Shown piece after piece: positions 21,299 through 29,623 of a DNA stretch of 64,000 bases (positions are counted from its first letter, which is position 1; each line of letters begins with the position of its first letter). Source of the stretch: Kiloniella sp. EL199. GTDB lineage: Bacteria > Pseudomonadota > Alphaproteobacteria > Kiloniellales > Kiloniellaceae. The DNA is taken from the NCBI RefSeq assembly GCF_900313065.1, contig NZ_OMPU01000010.1:186001-250000 (forward strand), given 5' to 3'. The notes under the pieces are model-generated. The model searched no databases, was not told the origin of the DNA, and saw only the letters and a program-made list of their open reading frames with translations. The position numbers and the translations under genes were made by a program.

Positions 21299-22371
21299 GC
21301 GGCCCCCCCTTGTGTATAGGGCGCATCCGTGCGGATCGCTACCCGTAGCTTTGCGGAACGGGAACGAGGATTTTCGTTACATTCTTCCTCGCTGGGTGCG
21401 ATGGCCTTTTTTGTCGGCAGAGTGAAGGGGGCTTTACGCAGAGCCGCGGGCTCGACCGTCGGAGAATGACGGGAGCCCTGCGGCGTCCCCCCACTGCGTT
21501 CGCGTAAAAAGTTTTTAACGATACGATCTTCCAGAGAATGGAACGAGACTATTGCCAGGCGTCCACCGGAATTCAGAAGTTGTTCTGCAGCTTCCAAACC
21601 ACGTTCCAACTCACCCAGTTCGTCATTGACGAAGATGCGTAATGCTTGGAATGAACGGGTGGCGGGGTGGATCGATTTTCCATCTTTTCGCGGTTTTTGT
21701 CTTATAATGCGGCGAATGAGTTCCGCGAGCTGTAATGTCGTCTCAAAAGGCTTCTCGATCCGATCTGTAACAATTGCACGTGCAATCAGGCGAGATTTTT
21801 TTTCTTCTCCATATTTGTAGAGAATATCAGCAATCTCTTTTTCTTCGTAGGTATTAACGATGTGGGATGCTGGCGGACGTTGGTTTGAATTTGGTCCGTC
21901 CATGCGCATATCAAGTGGGCCATCTTCCTGAAAGGAGAAACCACGTTCTGCTTGATCAAGTTGCATAGAGGAAACGCCTAAATCCAGCGTGATGCCGTCA
22001 ACTTTGTTTATGCCGGCCTGTTTCAGGAGCTTTTGCATATCACCAAAACAGCCGGAAAGTGTCGAGATTTTACCTGAAATGACTTCGGGTAATTTTTTCG
22101 CGCTTTCATGCGCGGTTGGGTCCCGATCAATACCAAAAACTTTACAATCTGCCTGTTGTGCAATCGCACAACTATAGCCACCGGCACCAAAGGTGCCATC
22201 GACAAAAATTTCGTTGTCCTGTGGGGTCAGGGCAGCGATGATTTCTGGCAACATGACTGAGTAATGACCATCTTGCTTGGCATTGAGATTAACCGCAGAT
22301 GATGTTGATGCTTGATCGTGTGAGCAGAAAGCAGGTTGCGGGATAGCAAGCGGAGAAAGATGTGGGGTCAT
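21295..22371 (-). CDS. rsmH: 16S rRNA m4C1402 methyltransferase RsmH (MraW)
   Basis: RsmH methylates N4 of C1402 in the 16S rRNA decoding centre using S-adenosylmethionine. The 358-aa product begins the conserved region with HYSVMLPEIIAAL and FVDGTFGAGGYSCAI (SAM site). It continues with FGIDRDPTA, GITLDLGVSSMQLD, ERGFSFQEDGPLDMRMD and FHSLEDRIVKNFL. The first 35 residues before HYSVML are poorly conserved, and a later start is possible. The ATG used here overlaps the mraZ stop by four bases, which supports it. Confidence 0.95.
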   Translation of the reverse strand: MTPHLSPLAIPQPAFCSHDQASTSSAVNLNAKQDGHYSVMLPEIIAALTPQDNEIFVDGTFGAGGYSCAIAQQADCKVFGIDRDPTAHESAKKLPEVISGKISTLSGCFGDMQKLLKQAGINKVDGITLDLGVSSMQLDQAERGFSFQEDGPLDMRMDGPNSNQRPPASHIVNTYEEKEIADILYKYGEEKKSRLIARAIVTDRIEKPFETTLQLAELIRRIIRQKPRKDGKSIHPATRSFQALRIFVNDELGELERGLEAAEQLLNSGGRLAIVSFHSLEDRIVKNFLRERSGGTPQGSRHSPTVEPAALRKAPFTLPTKKAIAPSEEECNENPRSRSAKLRVAIRTDAPYTQGGAA

Positions 22372-22835
22372 CCATTCTCTCCTTCTCTATCCAGTGTAAT
22401 CGTCAGCTTTTTGGCTTTGGCGCGATCACGGGCTTCTTGTTTTTTCTCTTCCAGAGTTGCAGGATTCCAAACTTGAAACAGGTCTCCCTTTCCAACAAAG
22501 GCAGCGCGATCATCGATTTGGGCGTGTGCGATCAGTGCAGGAGGCAAAAGAATTCGCCCGTCGCCGTCAAATGAAAGCTGGTGAGAGTCTGCAAGTATAG
22601 CTGTAGCAAGATCATCGTGCTCGTCAGAGAAGAGATCGAGATTTGAACTCATGCTTTTGTGGAGGCGGCGCATGAAATCCATCCCAGCTGCTTCCAGGGC
22701 ATTTGCACGATAGGAGCGGAAAATAACTATTCCCTGAAAAGGTTGATCAGCGAGCATTTGGCGAAAGGTAGCCGGAACCGATACGCGGCCCTTCTTGTCT
22801 ACCTTGTTTTCAAATGTACCTATAAAAAAGGTCAC
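22368..22835 (-). CDS. mraZ: Transcriptional regulator MraZ
   Basis: MraZ is a ring-forming AbrB-fold DNA-binding protein that represses its own dcw promoter. Two SpoVT/AbrB-like repeats are visible: GTFENKVDKKGRVSVPATFR near the start, and DGDGRILLPPALIAHAQI after residue 70. I chose the GTG at 22835 (155 aa) because family members begin two or three residues before FIGTFENKVD, and GGGGCG lies upstream. An in-frame ATG at 22883 would add 16 residues atypical of the family. It is the first gene of the cluster, and its candidate operator lies about 95 bases upstream. Confidence 0.93.
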   Translation of the reverse strand: MTFFIGTFENKVDKKGRVSVPATFRQMLADQPFQGIVIFRSYRANALEAAGMDFMRRLHKSMSSNLDLFSDEHDDLATAILADSHQLSFDGDGRILLPPALIAHAQIDDRAAFVGKGDLFQVWNPATLEEKKQEARDRAKAKKLTITLDREGENG

Positions 22836-22883
22836 TGATTTCGCCCCAAAATAAATTGACCGATATTGGTCTTTTAAGAACAC

Positions 22884-23206
22884 ACCCCTGTGTTCTTATC
22901 TCGCCCTGTTCCCGATTTGGTCTGAAATGGGTCGTTTCTGATCTCAAATGGGATATTATGGGATATCATGGGATTTGATGGGTGTCAATGGTTTCAGGTT
23001 GTGTCAAGGTATGGTTAAAACATAGTTAATTGCTTATTTTTTATGATAAATTTTATGCAAATATTCTGTGTGTTTGGGCGGTTTTTTGGTTTGATTTTGT
23101 TGATGAAACTGTTCTTGATCTTTAAATATGGGGATGATGTAGGTATGAGGTATTGACCTTGGTTTTTATGGATTGGGGTGGTCGGGGCAAAAAGTAGGAA
23201 AAATAT
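22884..23206. other. mraZ-rnpB intergenic region
   Basis: This gap of just over 320 bp separates mraZ from the 3' end of rnpB. It contains the TGGGA array described separately, a second TTGACA on the minus strand (23007-23002), and an A/T-rich stretch at about 23020-23060 that may act as an UP-type element. I see no open frame worth calling and no clear terminator for rnpB within it. Confidence 0.6.
22928..22992 (-). promoter_or_regulatory. Candidate MraZ operator and dcw promoter
   Basis: On the plus strand TGGG occurs at 22928, then TGGGA at 22949, 22959 and 22969, TGGGT at 22979 and a degenerate TGGT at 22989. The last five are exactly 10 bp apart. MraZ proteins are known to bind short TGGGN-type direct repeats separated by about five bases. 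On the minus strand, a TTGACA (22988-22983) with a 17-base spacer to a weak TATCCC (22965-22960) lies inside the array, so bound MraZ would block it. The promoter is a weaker call than the repeats. The repeats read as TGGG on the strand opposite to mraZ. Confidence 0.75.
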
Positions 23207-23645
23207 GTCAGACGGTCATAAGCCGGGTTTTGTCGCTTGTCACAAAGCCGAAGCCCGTAACAACGGAAGGCTATTCATCTGGGATGCTCATTACTGAACA
23301 CCTCTCGCAACTGACCCGGTCGACGATGCGGAAAAACACCTGATTCCTCAAAACAAGGTTTTGTGAACCTGCCGACCCTATTTAGTTTTGCTCCCGGTGG
23401 GGTTTACCGTGCCGCTTCCATTTCTGGCCGCGCGGTGTGCTCTTACCACACCCTTTCACCCTTACCTGCTTGTCACAATCCATAAAGGAATGCTGCCTAC
23501 AGGCGGTTTGCTTTCTGTGGCACTTTCCCTAGGGTCGCCCCCGCCGGGCGTTACCCGGCACCGTATTCCCGTGGAGCCCGGACTTTCCTCCCTTTCCGGT
23601 TCAGGCAAGGCCTGCCAGAAAGAGCAGCCTGTCGGACCGTCTGAC
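23207..23645 (-). ncRNA. rnpB: RNase P RNA (M1 RNA), bacterial type A
   Basis: This is the catalytic RNA of RNase P, which matures the 5' ends of tRNAs. On the minus strand the 5' part contains GGAGGAAAGTCCGGGCTCC, the universal CR-I/P4 region. The 3' part holds the conserved stretch with GGCTTATGACCGTCTGAC. The first 11 bases (GTCAGACGGTC) pair perfectly with the last 11 to form helix P1, which fixes the ends at 23645 and 23207 and gives 439 nt. A CAGAAAGCAAACCGCC-like segment for CR-V precursors is also visible. Open frames crossing it on either strand are chance. It lies just upstream of the mraZ promoter region. Confidence 0.96.
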
Positions 23646-23663
23646 GCGCTACAGTTAGGGGGC

Positions 23664-24377
23664 TTATGGTCTGTCGTCAAGCTGTGAATAGAGATCTGCA
23701 AGAATTTGGCAGCATTCCTGATCAATTTTCCCATCCAGCTTGCTTGATCGAAAGTGCCTTTGGAAGGCAATGATGGCAGCTTTTGTTATTGGTCCCGTTG
23801 GGTTTTCAATATCAAGTCGATAACCGTATTTGCTCAATTTTAAAAGAAAGCCGTCTTTTGAAATGCTGTTATTCTCTGTTGTTTTGTCTGGGAAAAGGCC
23901 GATGCCTTGTTTTGCTAGAATCTCCCAATTAAATAGTTCTCCAGGATCTTCTTTGCGATCGGGTGCTACGTCTGAGTGGGCCAATACTCTTTGCGCTGGA
24001 ATAGAGTGTCGTTCTAAAATTCCTTTGCTAAGGATTATTACTGCTTCCATTTGTGCGGCGGGAAAGGGGCGGTATCCCCACTCGTGACCGGGGTTGACGA
24101 TTTCTATTCCTATAGAACAACTGTTGATGTCTGTCTCTCCGTTCCAGTATGCAAGCCCAGCATGCCATGCACGCTGTTCTTCCGGGACAAGCTTAAAAAT
24201 CTCTCCATTCTCTTCGATAAGGTAATGGGCGCTTACTTGTGCTGCTCTATCACATAGGCGTTCAAGTGCCTCTTTGCCTGCTTTCATACCTGTGTAGTGA
24301 AGCAAAAGCATATCTATCTCAGATCCCTCTGGGCGAGGGCCAAAGTTCGGAGACTGGAAAGTAGTATTTATTTTCAT
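23664..24377 (-). CDS. AmpD-type N-acetylmuramoyl-L-alanine amidase with peptidoglycan-binding domain
   Basis: This is a zinc amidase that cuts the bond between muramic acid and the stem peptide. No signal peptide or membrane span is seen, so a cytoplasmic role in recycling anhydro-muropeptides is likely. LLLHYTG carries the first zinc His (residue 27). SAHYLIEENGEIFKLVPEEQRAWHAG and LAHSDVAPDRKEDPGELF supply the remaining catalytic and zinc residues. A PG_binding_1-like module follows at about residues 180-232 (LDIENPTGPITKAAIIAFQRHFR). Its start overlaps the stop of the LysR gene by four bases (ATGA), so the two are translationally coupled. It ends 18 bases before rnpB starts. AmpD is the best name, but an AmiD-like role cannot be excluded. 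Confidence 0.88.
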   Translation of the reverse strand: MKINTTFQSPNFGPRPEGSEIDMLLLHYTGMKAGKEALERLCDRAAQVSAHYLIEENGEIFKLVPEEQRAWHAGLAYWNGETDINSCSIGIEIVNPGHEWGYRPFPAAQMEAVIILSKGILERHSIPAQRVLAHSDVAPDRKEDPGELFNWEILAKQGIGLFPDKTTENNSISKDGFLLKLSKYGYRLDIENPTGPITKAAIIAFQRHFRSSKLDGKIDQECCQILADLYSQLDDRP

Positions 24378-25372
24378 AGAGGGCTTTCCGTTTCTGCCAT
24401 CGGTGCTTTGTGTGGTTTCGCTTCAAGCTCTTTTAGGATTGGATTGTGGGCAATGATATCTTCGTTGACAGAGAGTAACCACTGTCTGAATTTCCGAAGG
24501 GCGGGCCTGTTGGCTTTGTTTTTCGGACTGACAATATGATATTGCCCGATAAGGGATACAAGATGAGGAAAAGGTATGACAAGTCGCCCGGCAGCCACAT
24601 CGCTTTCGATCATCATAAGATCGCCTAGAGCGATCCCATGCCCCATTGCTGCAGCCTGAAGGGCGCTATCAGTGGTGTCAAAGGCTTCACCTTGATTTGG
24701 GTCTAGAGATGTCGTTTTTGCTTCTTTGCACCATTGTGCCCATTCCCTGTATTTGCTCTGAGGGGTTAATTGGCTCCCGTCTTTATGGGAACTGCCACAA
24801 TGCAAGAGCATTGCTTCGTTAAGCGAATTAGGATCTTGAGGGTTAGAGAGCTTTTCCAAAGTTGTGGGGGCGCAAACGGGTGTCATCCATTCATTTGTAA
24901 CGATGGTGTCGTGAAGGCCTGATTGCATACAGTGGCTATGCAATATTCCCGCGTCGAAATTTTCCCTGTCAAAATCGACAGGAAACCAGGCTGTGGTTAG
25001 TCTTATATTAATATCAGGTTCAAGCTGTTGAAATTGGGATAATCGGGGGATAAGCCATCTTACTGCAAAGGAAGGGAAGACTTTGATTGTAAGCTCTTCG
25101 GATGTTCCTGTGAGCTCTTCAGATATTTCGTGAACACGGTCAAATACATCACTTAAAACCGGAAGCAATTTTCTCCCGTTTTCAGTAAGGCTGAGGCCTC
25201 GGTGCTCTCGTTCGAACAGTTGAACTTGATAATAATCTTCCAGTGTTTTTATTTGGCGGCTTATTGCACCTTGCGTCACATTCAGTTCATCTGCTGCATC
25301 TGTAAAGCTTAACCTTCTGGCTGCGGTTTCAAATGCTTTGAGTGCATTAAGGGGAGGGAGCTGTCGGCGCAT
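24374..25372 (-). CDS. LysR-family regulator of the GcvA/AmpR type
   Basis: This DNA-binding regulator has an N-terminal winged helix-turn-helix, LPPLNALKAFETAARRLSFT followed by AADELNVTQGAISRQIKTLE. It has a substrate-binding-like effector domain from about residue 90. The LNALKAFEAAAR start and the SFAVRWLIPRLSQFQ segment are typical of the GcvA/AmpR branch. I use the ATG at 25372 (332 aa), which has AGGA six bases upstream; an ATG at 25435 would add 21 residues before the conserved start. AmpR members respond to muropeptides, and the coupled downstream amidase makes that ligand class plausible, but no beta-lactamase gene is in view. A GcvA-like metabolic role is the alternative. Confidence 0.88.
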   Translation of the reverse strand: MRRQLPPLNALKAFETAARRLSFTDAADELNVTQGAISRQIKTLEDYYQVQLFEREHRGLSLTENGRKLLPVLSDVFDRVHEISEELTGTSEELTIKVFPSFAVRWLIPRLSQFQQLEPDINIRLTTAWFPVDFDRENFDAGILHSHCMQSGLHDTIVTNEWMTPVCAPTTLEKLSNPQDPNSLNEAMLLHCGSSHKDGSQLTPQSKYREWAQWCKEAKTTSLDPNQGEAFDTTDSALQAAAMGHGIALGDLMMIESDVAAGRLVIPFPHLVSLIGQYHIVSPKNKANRPALRKFRQWLLSVNEDIIAHNPILKELEAKPHKAPMAETESPL

Positions 25373-25663
25373 TTTTTTCCTATGAGAAAATCTCATTCCA
25401 GTATGACAAATACCAGTTTGAATAACAATAGCCATTAATCTTAACTATTGATCAGAATTGAAAATTCAGATTGTTGCTCGTTACTAAGGATTATTGCGAT
25501 GAGAAAAATTCGACTGATACATCAGCTTTTGCAATACTTCTCCTTGAAAAAAGAGATGCAGAATTCTTATCGTTTGGGTGGCTTTACTTTTGGTGCCGAA
25601 AAGAGGCGTCGAGACTTCCTCGCAAAGCCTATTCTGCCTGATGCGAAGGCTGATGCTTTTTTC

Positions 25664-26764
25664 CTAGATGCCAAGCGTCAGAACTTTTTCGGCAATGGCC
25701 ATAGACGCAGTCAATCCCGGAGATTCAATCCCAAAGAGGTTTATTAAGCCGGGAATACCGTGATTGTTTTTATCTTGAATGACAAAGTCCACGGCTGGAG
25801 CACCCGGTGCCTGAAGTTTCGGGCGTATGCCGGAATAATCAGGTGTTAAAGTATCATCTTTTAGGTTAGGCCAATAACGCCGGATCGCATCGTAAAATGG
25901 CTTGGACCTGTCAGGAGATACTTCGTAGTTAAGGCGTTCTACCCATTCCACATCCGGGCCAAATCTGATTTGGCCTTCCATGTCCAAGGTAACATGAACG
26001 CCTAAGCCAGCAACTTCTGGGACAGGATATATCAGGCTTGAAAAAGGTGCTTTACCATTGAGGCTAAAGTAATTGCCTTTTGCATAGAAGAGGTTGGGCA
26101 CACAGTCTTTTGGAAAGTGAGTGAGGTTGCTTGCTAATCTCGGAGCATGGAGTCCCCCAGCATTGATGACTGTTTTTGCCCGAAGTGTCATCGGGCTTTC
26201 GCCGCCAGTATGTAGGATAATTCCTTGGTCGCTGACCTCGCCACCAGTAACAGGTGTATTAAAGGCAATCATACCGCCCCGGTTTTCCAGATCACCCTGA
26301 AAAGCCAGGATAAGATTGTGAACGTCAACAATTCCCGTGGATGGTGAGTAAAGGGCTTTGGTCGCGCGGAGTTCTGGTTCGCGATCTTTTATTTCTGATT
26401 GGGAAAGATAGTATAAATCATCAACGCCGTTTTTGTGTGCTCGTTGCCTGATGTCTTCCAGTGTTTTTTCTTCTGCGGATGTTGTTGCGACGATCAGTTT
26501 GCCGCAATTTTCATGGGGCACTGCGTGATTATTGCAATAGCTATAGAGCAGTTCTTTACCTTTGACGCAAAGTTCTGCCTTTAGGCTGTTTTGTGGATAG
26601 TAAATGCCTGCATGAATTACGCCACTGTTTCTGGCTGAGATCTCAGATCCGGGCATGGACTCTTTTTCAATGACGATAACTTCGCGTCCAGATAATGCCA
26701 GTGCACGAGCACAGGCCATACCAACAACGCCCGCGCCAATGACAACACAATCAACTTGTTCCAT
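25664..26764 (-). CDS. FAD-dependent oxidoreductase, L-2-hydroxyglutarate oxidase-like (DAO family)
   Basis: This 366-aa flavoprotein of the D-amino-acid-oxidase fold starts with the dinucleotide-binding motif VVIGAGVVGMACARALALSG and the acidic end of beta-2 (VIVIEKE). It continues with SARNSGVIHAGIYYP and CGKLIVAT, which are typical of LhgO-like proteins that oxidise L-2-hydroxyglutarate to 2-oxoglutarate. The substrate is inferred from this similarity and is not proven. The C-terminus has the FAD-contact segment YSGIRPKL and FGIESPGLTASMAIAEKV. It is followed closely by the ABC-F gene upstream on the same strand, but a functional link is not obvious. Confidence 0.85.
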   Translation of the reverse strand: MEQVDCVVIGAGVVGMACARALALSGREVIVIEKESMPGSEISARNSGVIHAGIYYPQNSLKAELCVKGKELLYSYCNNHAVPHENCGKLIVATTSAEEKTLEDIRQRAHKNGVDDLYYLSQSEIKDREPELRATKALYSPSTGIVDVHNLILAFQGDLENRGGMIAFNTPVTGGEVSDQGIILHTGGESPMTLRAKTVINAGGLHAPRLASNLTHFPKDCVPNLFYAKGNYFSLNGKAPFSSLIYPVPEVAGLGVHVTLDMEGQIRFGPDVEWVERLNYEVSPDRSKPFYDAIRRYWPNLKDDTLTPDYSGIRPKLQAPGAPAVDFVIQDKNNHGIPGLINLFGIESPGLTASMAIAEKVLTLGI

Positions 26765-26816
26765 GCTTGCGTTTTAATCCTTAATCAACCTTGCTGCTAG
26801 GGAATGACCTGTGGCT

Positions 26817-28676
26817 CTACTGCTTCCCAGTTTTGAGGTTCTCTTGTTTTTCTTCCAGTTCCAACCAGCGTTCTTCCGCGGCTTCAAGTTCGCTTTGTGC
26901 TTTTTCAAGAAGTTTACTGGCTTCCTGAAAACGTTCCGGTTTTTTACTGTAGAGTTCCGGATCAGCCATTTCTGCCTGAAGCTTTTCAGATTGCTCGGTT
27001 AGTTTTTCGATTAAACCCGGTAATGAGTCGAGTTCCCGCTGTTCTTTGTATCCAAGCTTTGCAGAGGATTTTGCCCGTGGAGCATTTTCCTTTTTGGATG
27101 TTTTGGATTTTCCGGAAGCTTTTTCAGACGACGTGCCAGATACGTCATCTGCGTTATTGCTGAGCGCTTTCTGAGCACGATAATCACTATAGCCACCAGC
27201 GTATTCGATAACGGTGCCATCGCCTTCAACCGCATAAATGGCGGTTGCCAGCCGGTCGAGAAAATCACGATCATGACTTACCAGTAAAAGTGTGCCATCA
27301 TATTCATCAAGCACCTCGACCAACAGATCAAGAGTATCCATGTCCAGATCATTTGTGGGCTCATCCAGGATCAGCAAGTTACTTGCCTGAGCAAACATAC
27401 GGGCAAGCAACAGGCGGTTCTTTTCACCACCAGAGAGAGTGTAAACTGGTTGGCGAACCTGGCCTTCGTCGAACAGGAAGTCTTTCAAGTAACTGACAAC
27501 ATGCTTTTGTTGTCCCCGGACCATGATGGAATCACCGCCCCCTGGAGACATGGTTTCCCAAAGAGTACTGTTGGGGTCAAGATCTTCGCGTTTTTGATCA
27601 AAGTACAGCATGGTCAGATTTGTACCCAGATCGACTTTGCCGGTATCCGGTTCAATCTTTTCAACCAGCATTTTGACAAGGGTGGATTTTCCGGCACCAT
27701 TGGGGCCAACAATACCAATACGATCACCGCGTTTGACCTTGGTACTGAAATCTTTAATGATTTCGCGGGTTCCACCGTCGGCCAGAGGATAAGATTTACT
27801 AATGTTTTCGGCAGTGATGACTTTATCCCCGCCAGTATCAAGCGTCTCTACCTGAAGCTTGGCGGTTCCCGGGCCTTTCATCCACTCTGCGCGCTTTTGC
27901 CGGAGGTCCTGTAAGTTCCGCAGGCGGCCCATGTTACGTTTCCGTCGCCCGGTCACGCCGCGTTGGAGCCAGTGCTCTTCTCGGACAATTTTTCGTTTGA
28001 GCCGATGGAGCTCCTGTTCCTCGTTCTCACGCATTTCTTCGGCCCAGGCTTCGTAATGCTCAAAACCTTTGCCAAGACGATGAATGGCGCCACGGTCAAG
28101 CCAAAATGTTTGGCGGGTAAGGTGATTGAGAAAAGCTCTGTCATGACTGATAACCATCAGGGCACCACGGAAGTTTTTCAGCTCTTCTTCCAGCCATTGT
28201 ATTGTCGGTAGGTCGAGGTGGTTCGTTGGTTCATCCATCAAGAGGACTTCGGGATCGCTGATCAGCGCACGCGCCAATGCTGCACGACGGCCTTCGCCAC
28301 CGGATAGGCCCGTTAATCGTCTGTCACCCGGAAGCTTGACGTGGTTGAGCATGGCATCGACGAGATAGTCCGCTTCGCTGACATCCGGACGCAATCCAGC
28401 TTTTACATGATCAAAGACAGTTTCATCCTGATTGAAGACAGGATCCTGCGGTAGATAGGCAACAGTTATGCCGGGTTGAAGGAAACGTTGCCCTTCGTCC
28501 AGTTCCTGTTGTCCTGCCATGATTTTCAAAAGCGTGGACTTGCCCGTACCGTTTCTGCCAACCAAACAGGCTTTTTCGCCGCGAGCCAAACCAAAGGTGA
28601 GATCATTAAAGAGCGTTTTTGTACCAAAACGCAATCCGGCGCTATTAAGAGCGACTAGATGAGAAGGAGGCGCCAT
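26817..28676 (-). CDS. ABC-F family ATPase (Uup-like)
   Basis: This soluble protein has two ABC ATPase domains and no membrane spans, as in ABC-F factors that act on ribosomes or DNA intermediates. Domain 1 has GRNGTGKSTLLKIM, LSGGEGRRAALARAL and LLMDEPTNHLD. A linker rich in charged residues lies at about 200-280. Domain 2 has GPNGAGKSTLVKML, LSGGEKNRLLLARMF and LILDEPTNDLD. A charged C-terminal coiled coil (about 540-619) resembles the DNA-binding tail of Uup. The 619-aa length fits Uup. It lies 14 bases after the TerB/DnaJ gene. Confidence 0.9.
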   Translation of the reverse strand: MAPPSHLVALNSAGLRFGTKTLFNDLTFGLARGEKACLVGRNGTGKSTLLKIMAGQQELDEGQRFLQPGITVAYLPQDPVFNQDETVFDHVKAGLRPDVSEADYLVDAMLNHVKLPGDRRLTGLSGGEGRRAALARALISDPEVLLMDEPTNHLDLPTIQWLEEELKNFRGALMVISHDRAFLNHLTRQTFWLDRGAIHRLGKGFEHYEAWAEEMRENEEQELHRLKRKIVREEHWLQRGVTGRRKRNMGRLRNLQDLRQKRAEWMKGPGTAKLQVETLDTGGDKVITAENISKSYPLADGGTREIIKDFSTKVKRGDRIGIVGPNGAGKSTLVKMLVEKIEPDTGKVDLGTNLTMLYFDQKREDLDPNSTLWETMSPGGGDSIMVRGQQKHVVSYLKDFLFDEGQVRQPVYTLSGGEKNRLLLARMFAQASNLLILDEPTNDLDMDTLDLLVEVLDEYDGTLLLVSHDRDFLDRLATAIYAVEGDGTVIEYAGGYSDYRAQKALSNNADDVSGTSSEKASGKSKTSKKENAPRAKSSAKLGYKEQRELDSLPGLIEKLTEQSEKLQAEMADPELYSKKPERFQEASKLLEKAQSELEAAEERWLELEEKQENLKTGKQ

Positions 28677-28690
28677 TTTACTTTTGATTC

Positions 28691-29416
28691 TTAACTTCTG
28701 AGTTGTTTGATTTGGTCGTAAGCAGCATTGATAGCGGCAAGTTTTTCATTTGCAAGATCCACAAACTCTTGTGGCATGCCCTGTGCTACAAGCTTGTCCG
28801 GGTGATTTTCAATAACAAGTTTTCGGTGTGCGGACTTAATTTCCTGATCACTGCTTTCACGTGTAATGCCTAGAATTTTATAAGGATCTGATTTGTCCGG
28901 CCCTATGTTTGATGCGTGCAGGCGATCCCATTGCGTTTCGCTAAAGCCAAAAATTTCCGCAACACGTTGCAGATAAACAACCTCTTCGGGGGAAACATTG
29001 CCGTCAGCCTTCGCAATGTGAAATAGACCATTCAAGAGTTCTTCAAGAACAGCTGGATTGTCTTTAAAGGTTCTCCCGATTTGATTCGCATAGGGTTCAA
29101 AGCCTTCAGCATCTTGTCTTGCGCGATCAAAAAGACGTCCAACATTCTTCATCTCTTCCGGGGGAATACGGAAAACCTGTTTAAAGGCAGCAACTTCATC
29201 CTTGGTAACAACGCCGTCGGCCTTTGCCATCTTTGCGCCAAGGACGATCACGCCAATCGTAAAGGTAATTTGTTTGGTGCTGTCTGTGCCTTCTTCCTCT
29301 GTTTCCGAGCGCATACGGTCAACTGCGTGCCCGGCCATAGCGCCGAGAAAAGCACCAATAGGTCCACCAAGTGCGAAGCCTGCTGCTCCGCCAACAATTT
29401 TTCCCCAGATACTCAT
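28691..29416 (-). CDS. DjlA-like co-chaperone with TerB and DnaJ domains
   Basis: The 241-aa product starts with a glycine-rich hydrophobic segment (GKIVGGAAGFALGGPIGAFL) that may be a membrane anchor. A TerB-like helical domain follows (about 45-150; ITFTIGVIVLGAKMAKADGVVTKDE and a second DGNVSPEEVVYLQRV). The C-terminal J domain (about 170-238) has DPYKILGITRESSDQEIK and the HPD motif in VIENHPDKLVAQGMP. J domains stimulate DnaK ATPase. DjlA itself has an N-terminal membrane segment, so the layout matches. An inverted repeat CTGTAAC/GTTACAG at 29524-29564 lies in its upstream region. Confidence 0.9.
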   Translation of the reverse strand: MSIWGKIVGGAAGFALGGPIGAFLGAMAGHAVDRMRSETEEEGTDSTKQITFTIGVIVLGAKMAKADGVVTKDEVAAFKQVFRIPPEEMKNVGRLFDRARQDAEGFEPYANQIGRTFKDNPAVLEELLNGLFHIAKADGNVSPEEVVYLQRVAEIFGFSETQWDRLHASNIGPDKSDPYKILGITRESSDQEIKSAHRKLVIENHPDKLVAQGMPQEFVDLANEKLAAINAAYDQIKQLRS

Positions 29417-29623
29417 TGTCTGTTTATTATGCCTTTGTCTGTGGTGCGTCTATCGTAGAGGCTTCTGAAAGTGCTGTAATGTAATTCTTTTGCACTAGCT
29501 TGCCACTGCATGAGAGTCAATCCCTGTAACAGTAGGCAAGGGAACCAAAATCATAAGGTTACAGCTTCTAACGGTATTTATAACGTTAATTTTCTAATTT
29601 GAAATTTATATCAGGAGTTTTTG

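Noticed and set aside
23388-23770. Open frames on both strands crossing 23388-23770
   Set aside because: They lie within or across rnpB, where the RNA signal (CR-I region, 11-bp P1) is very strong, and they resemble no protein.
25448-25747. 99-aa plus-strand open frame between the LysR and FAD oxidoreductase genes
   Set aside because: Its last third overlaps the conserved end of the oxidoreductase, it has no ribosome binding site, and it resembles nothing.
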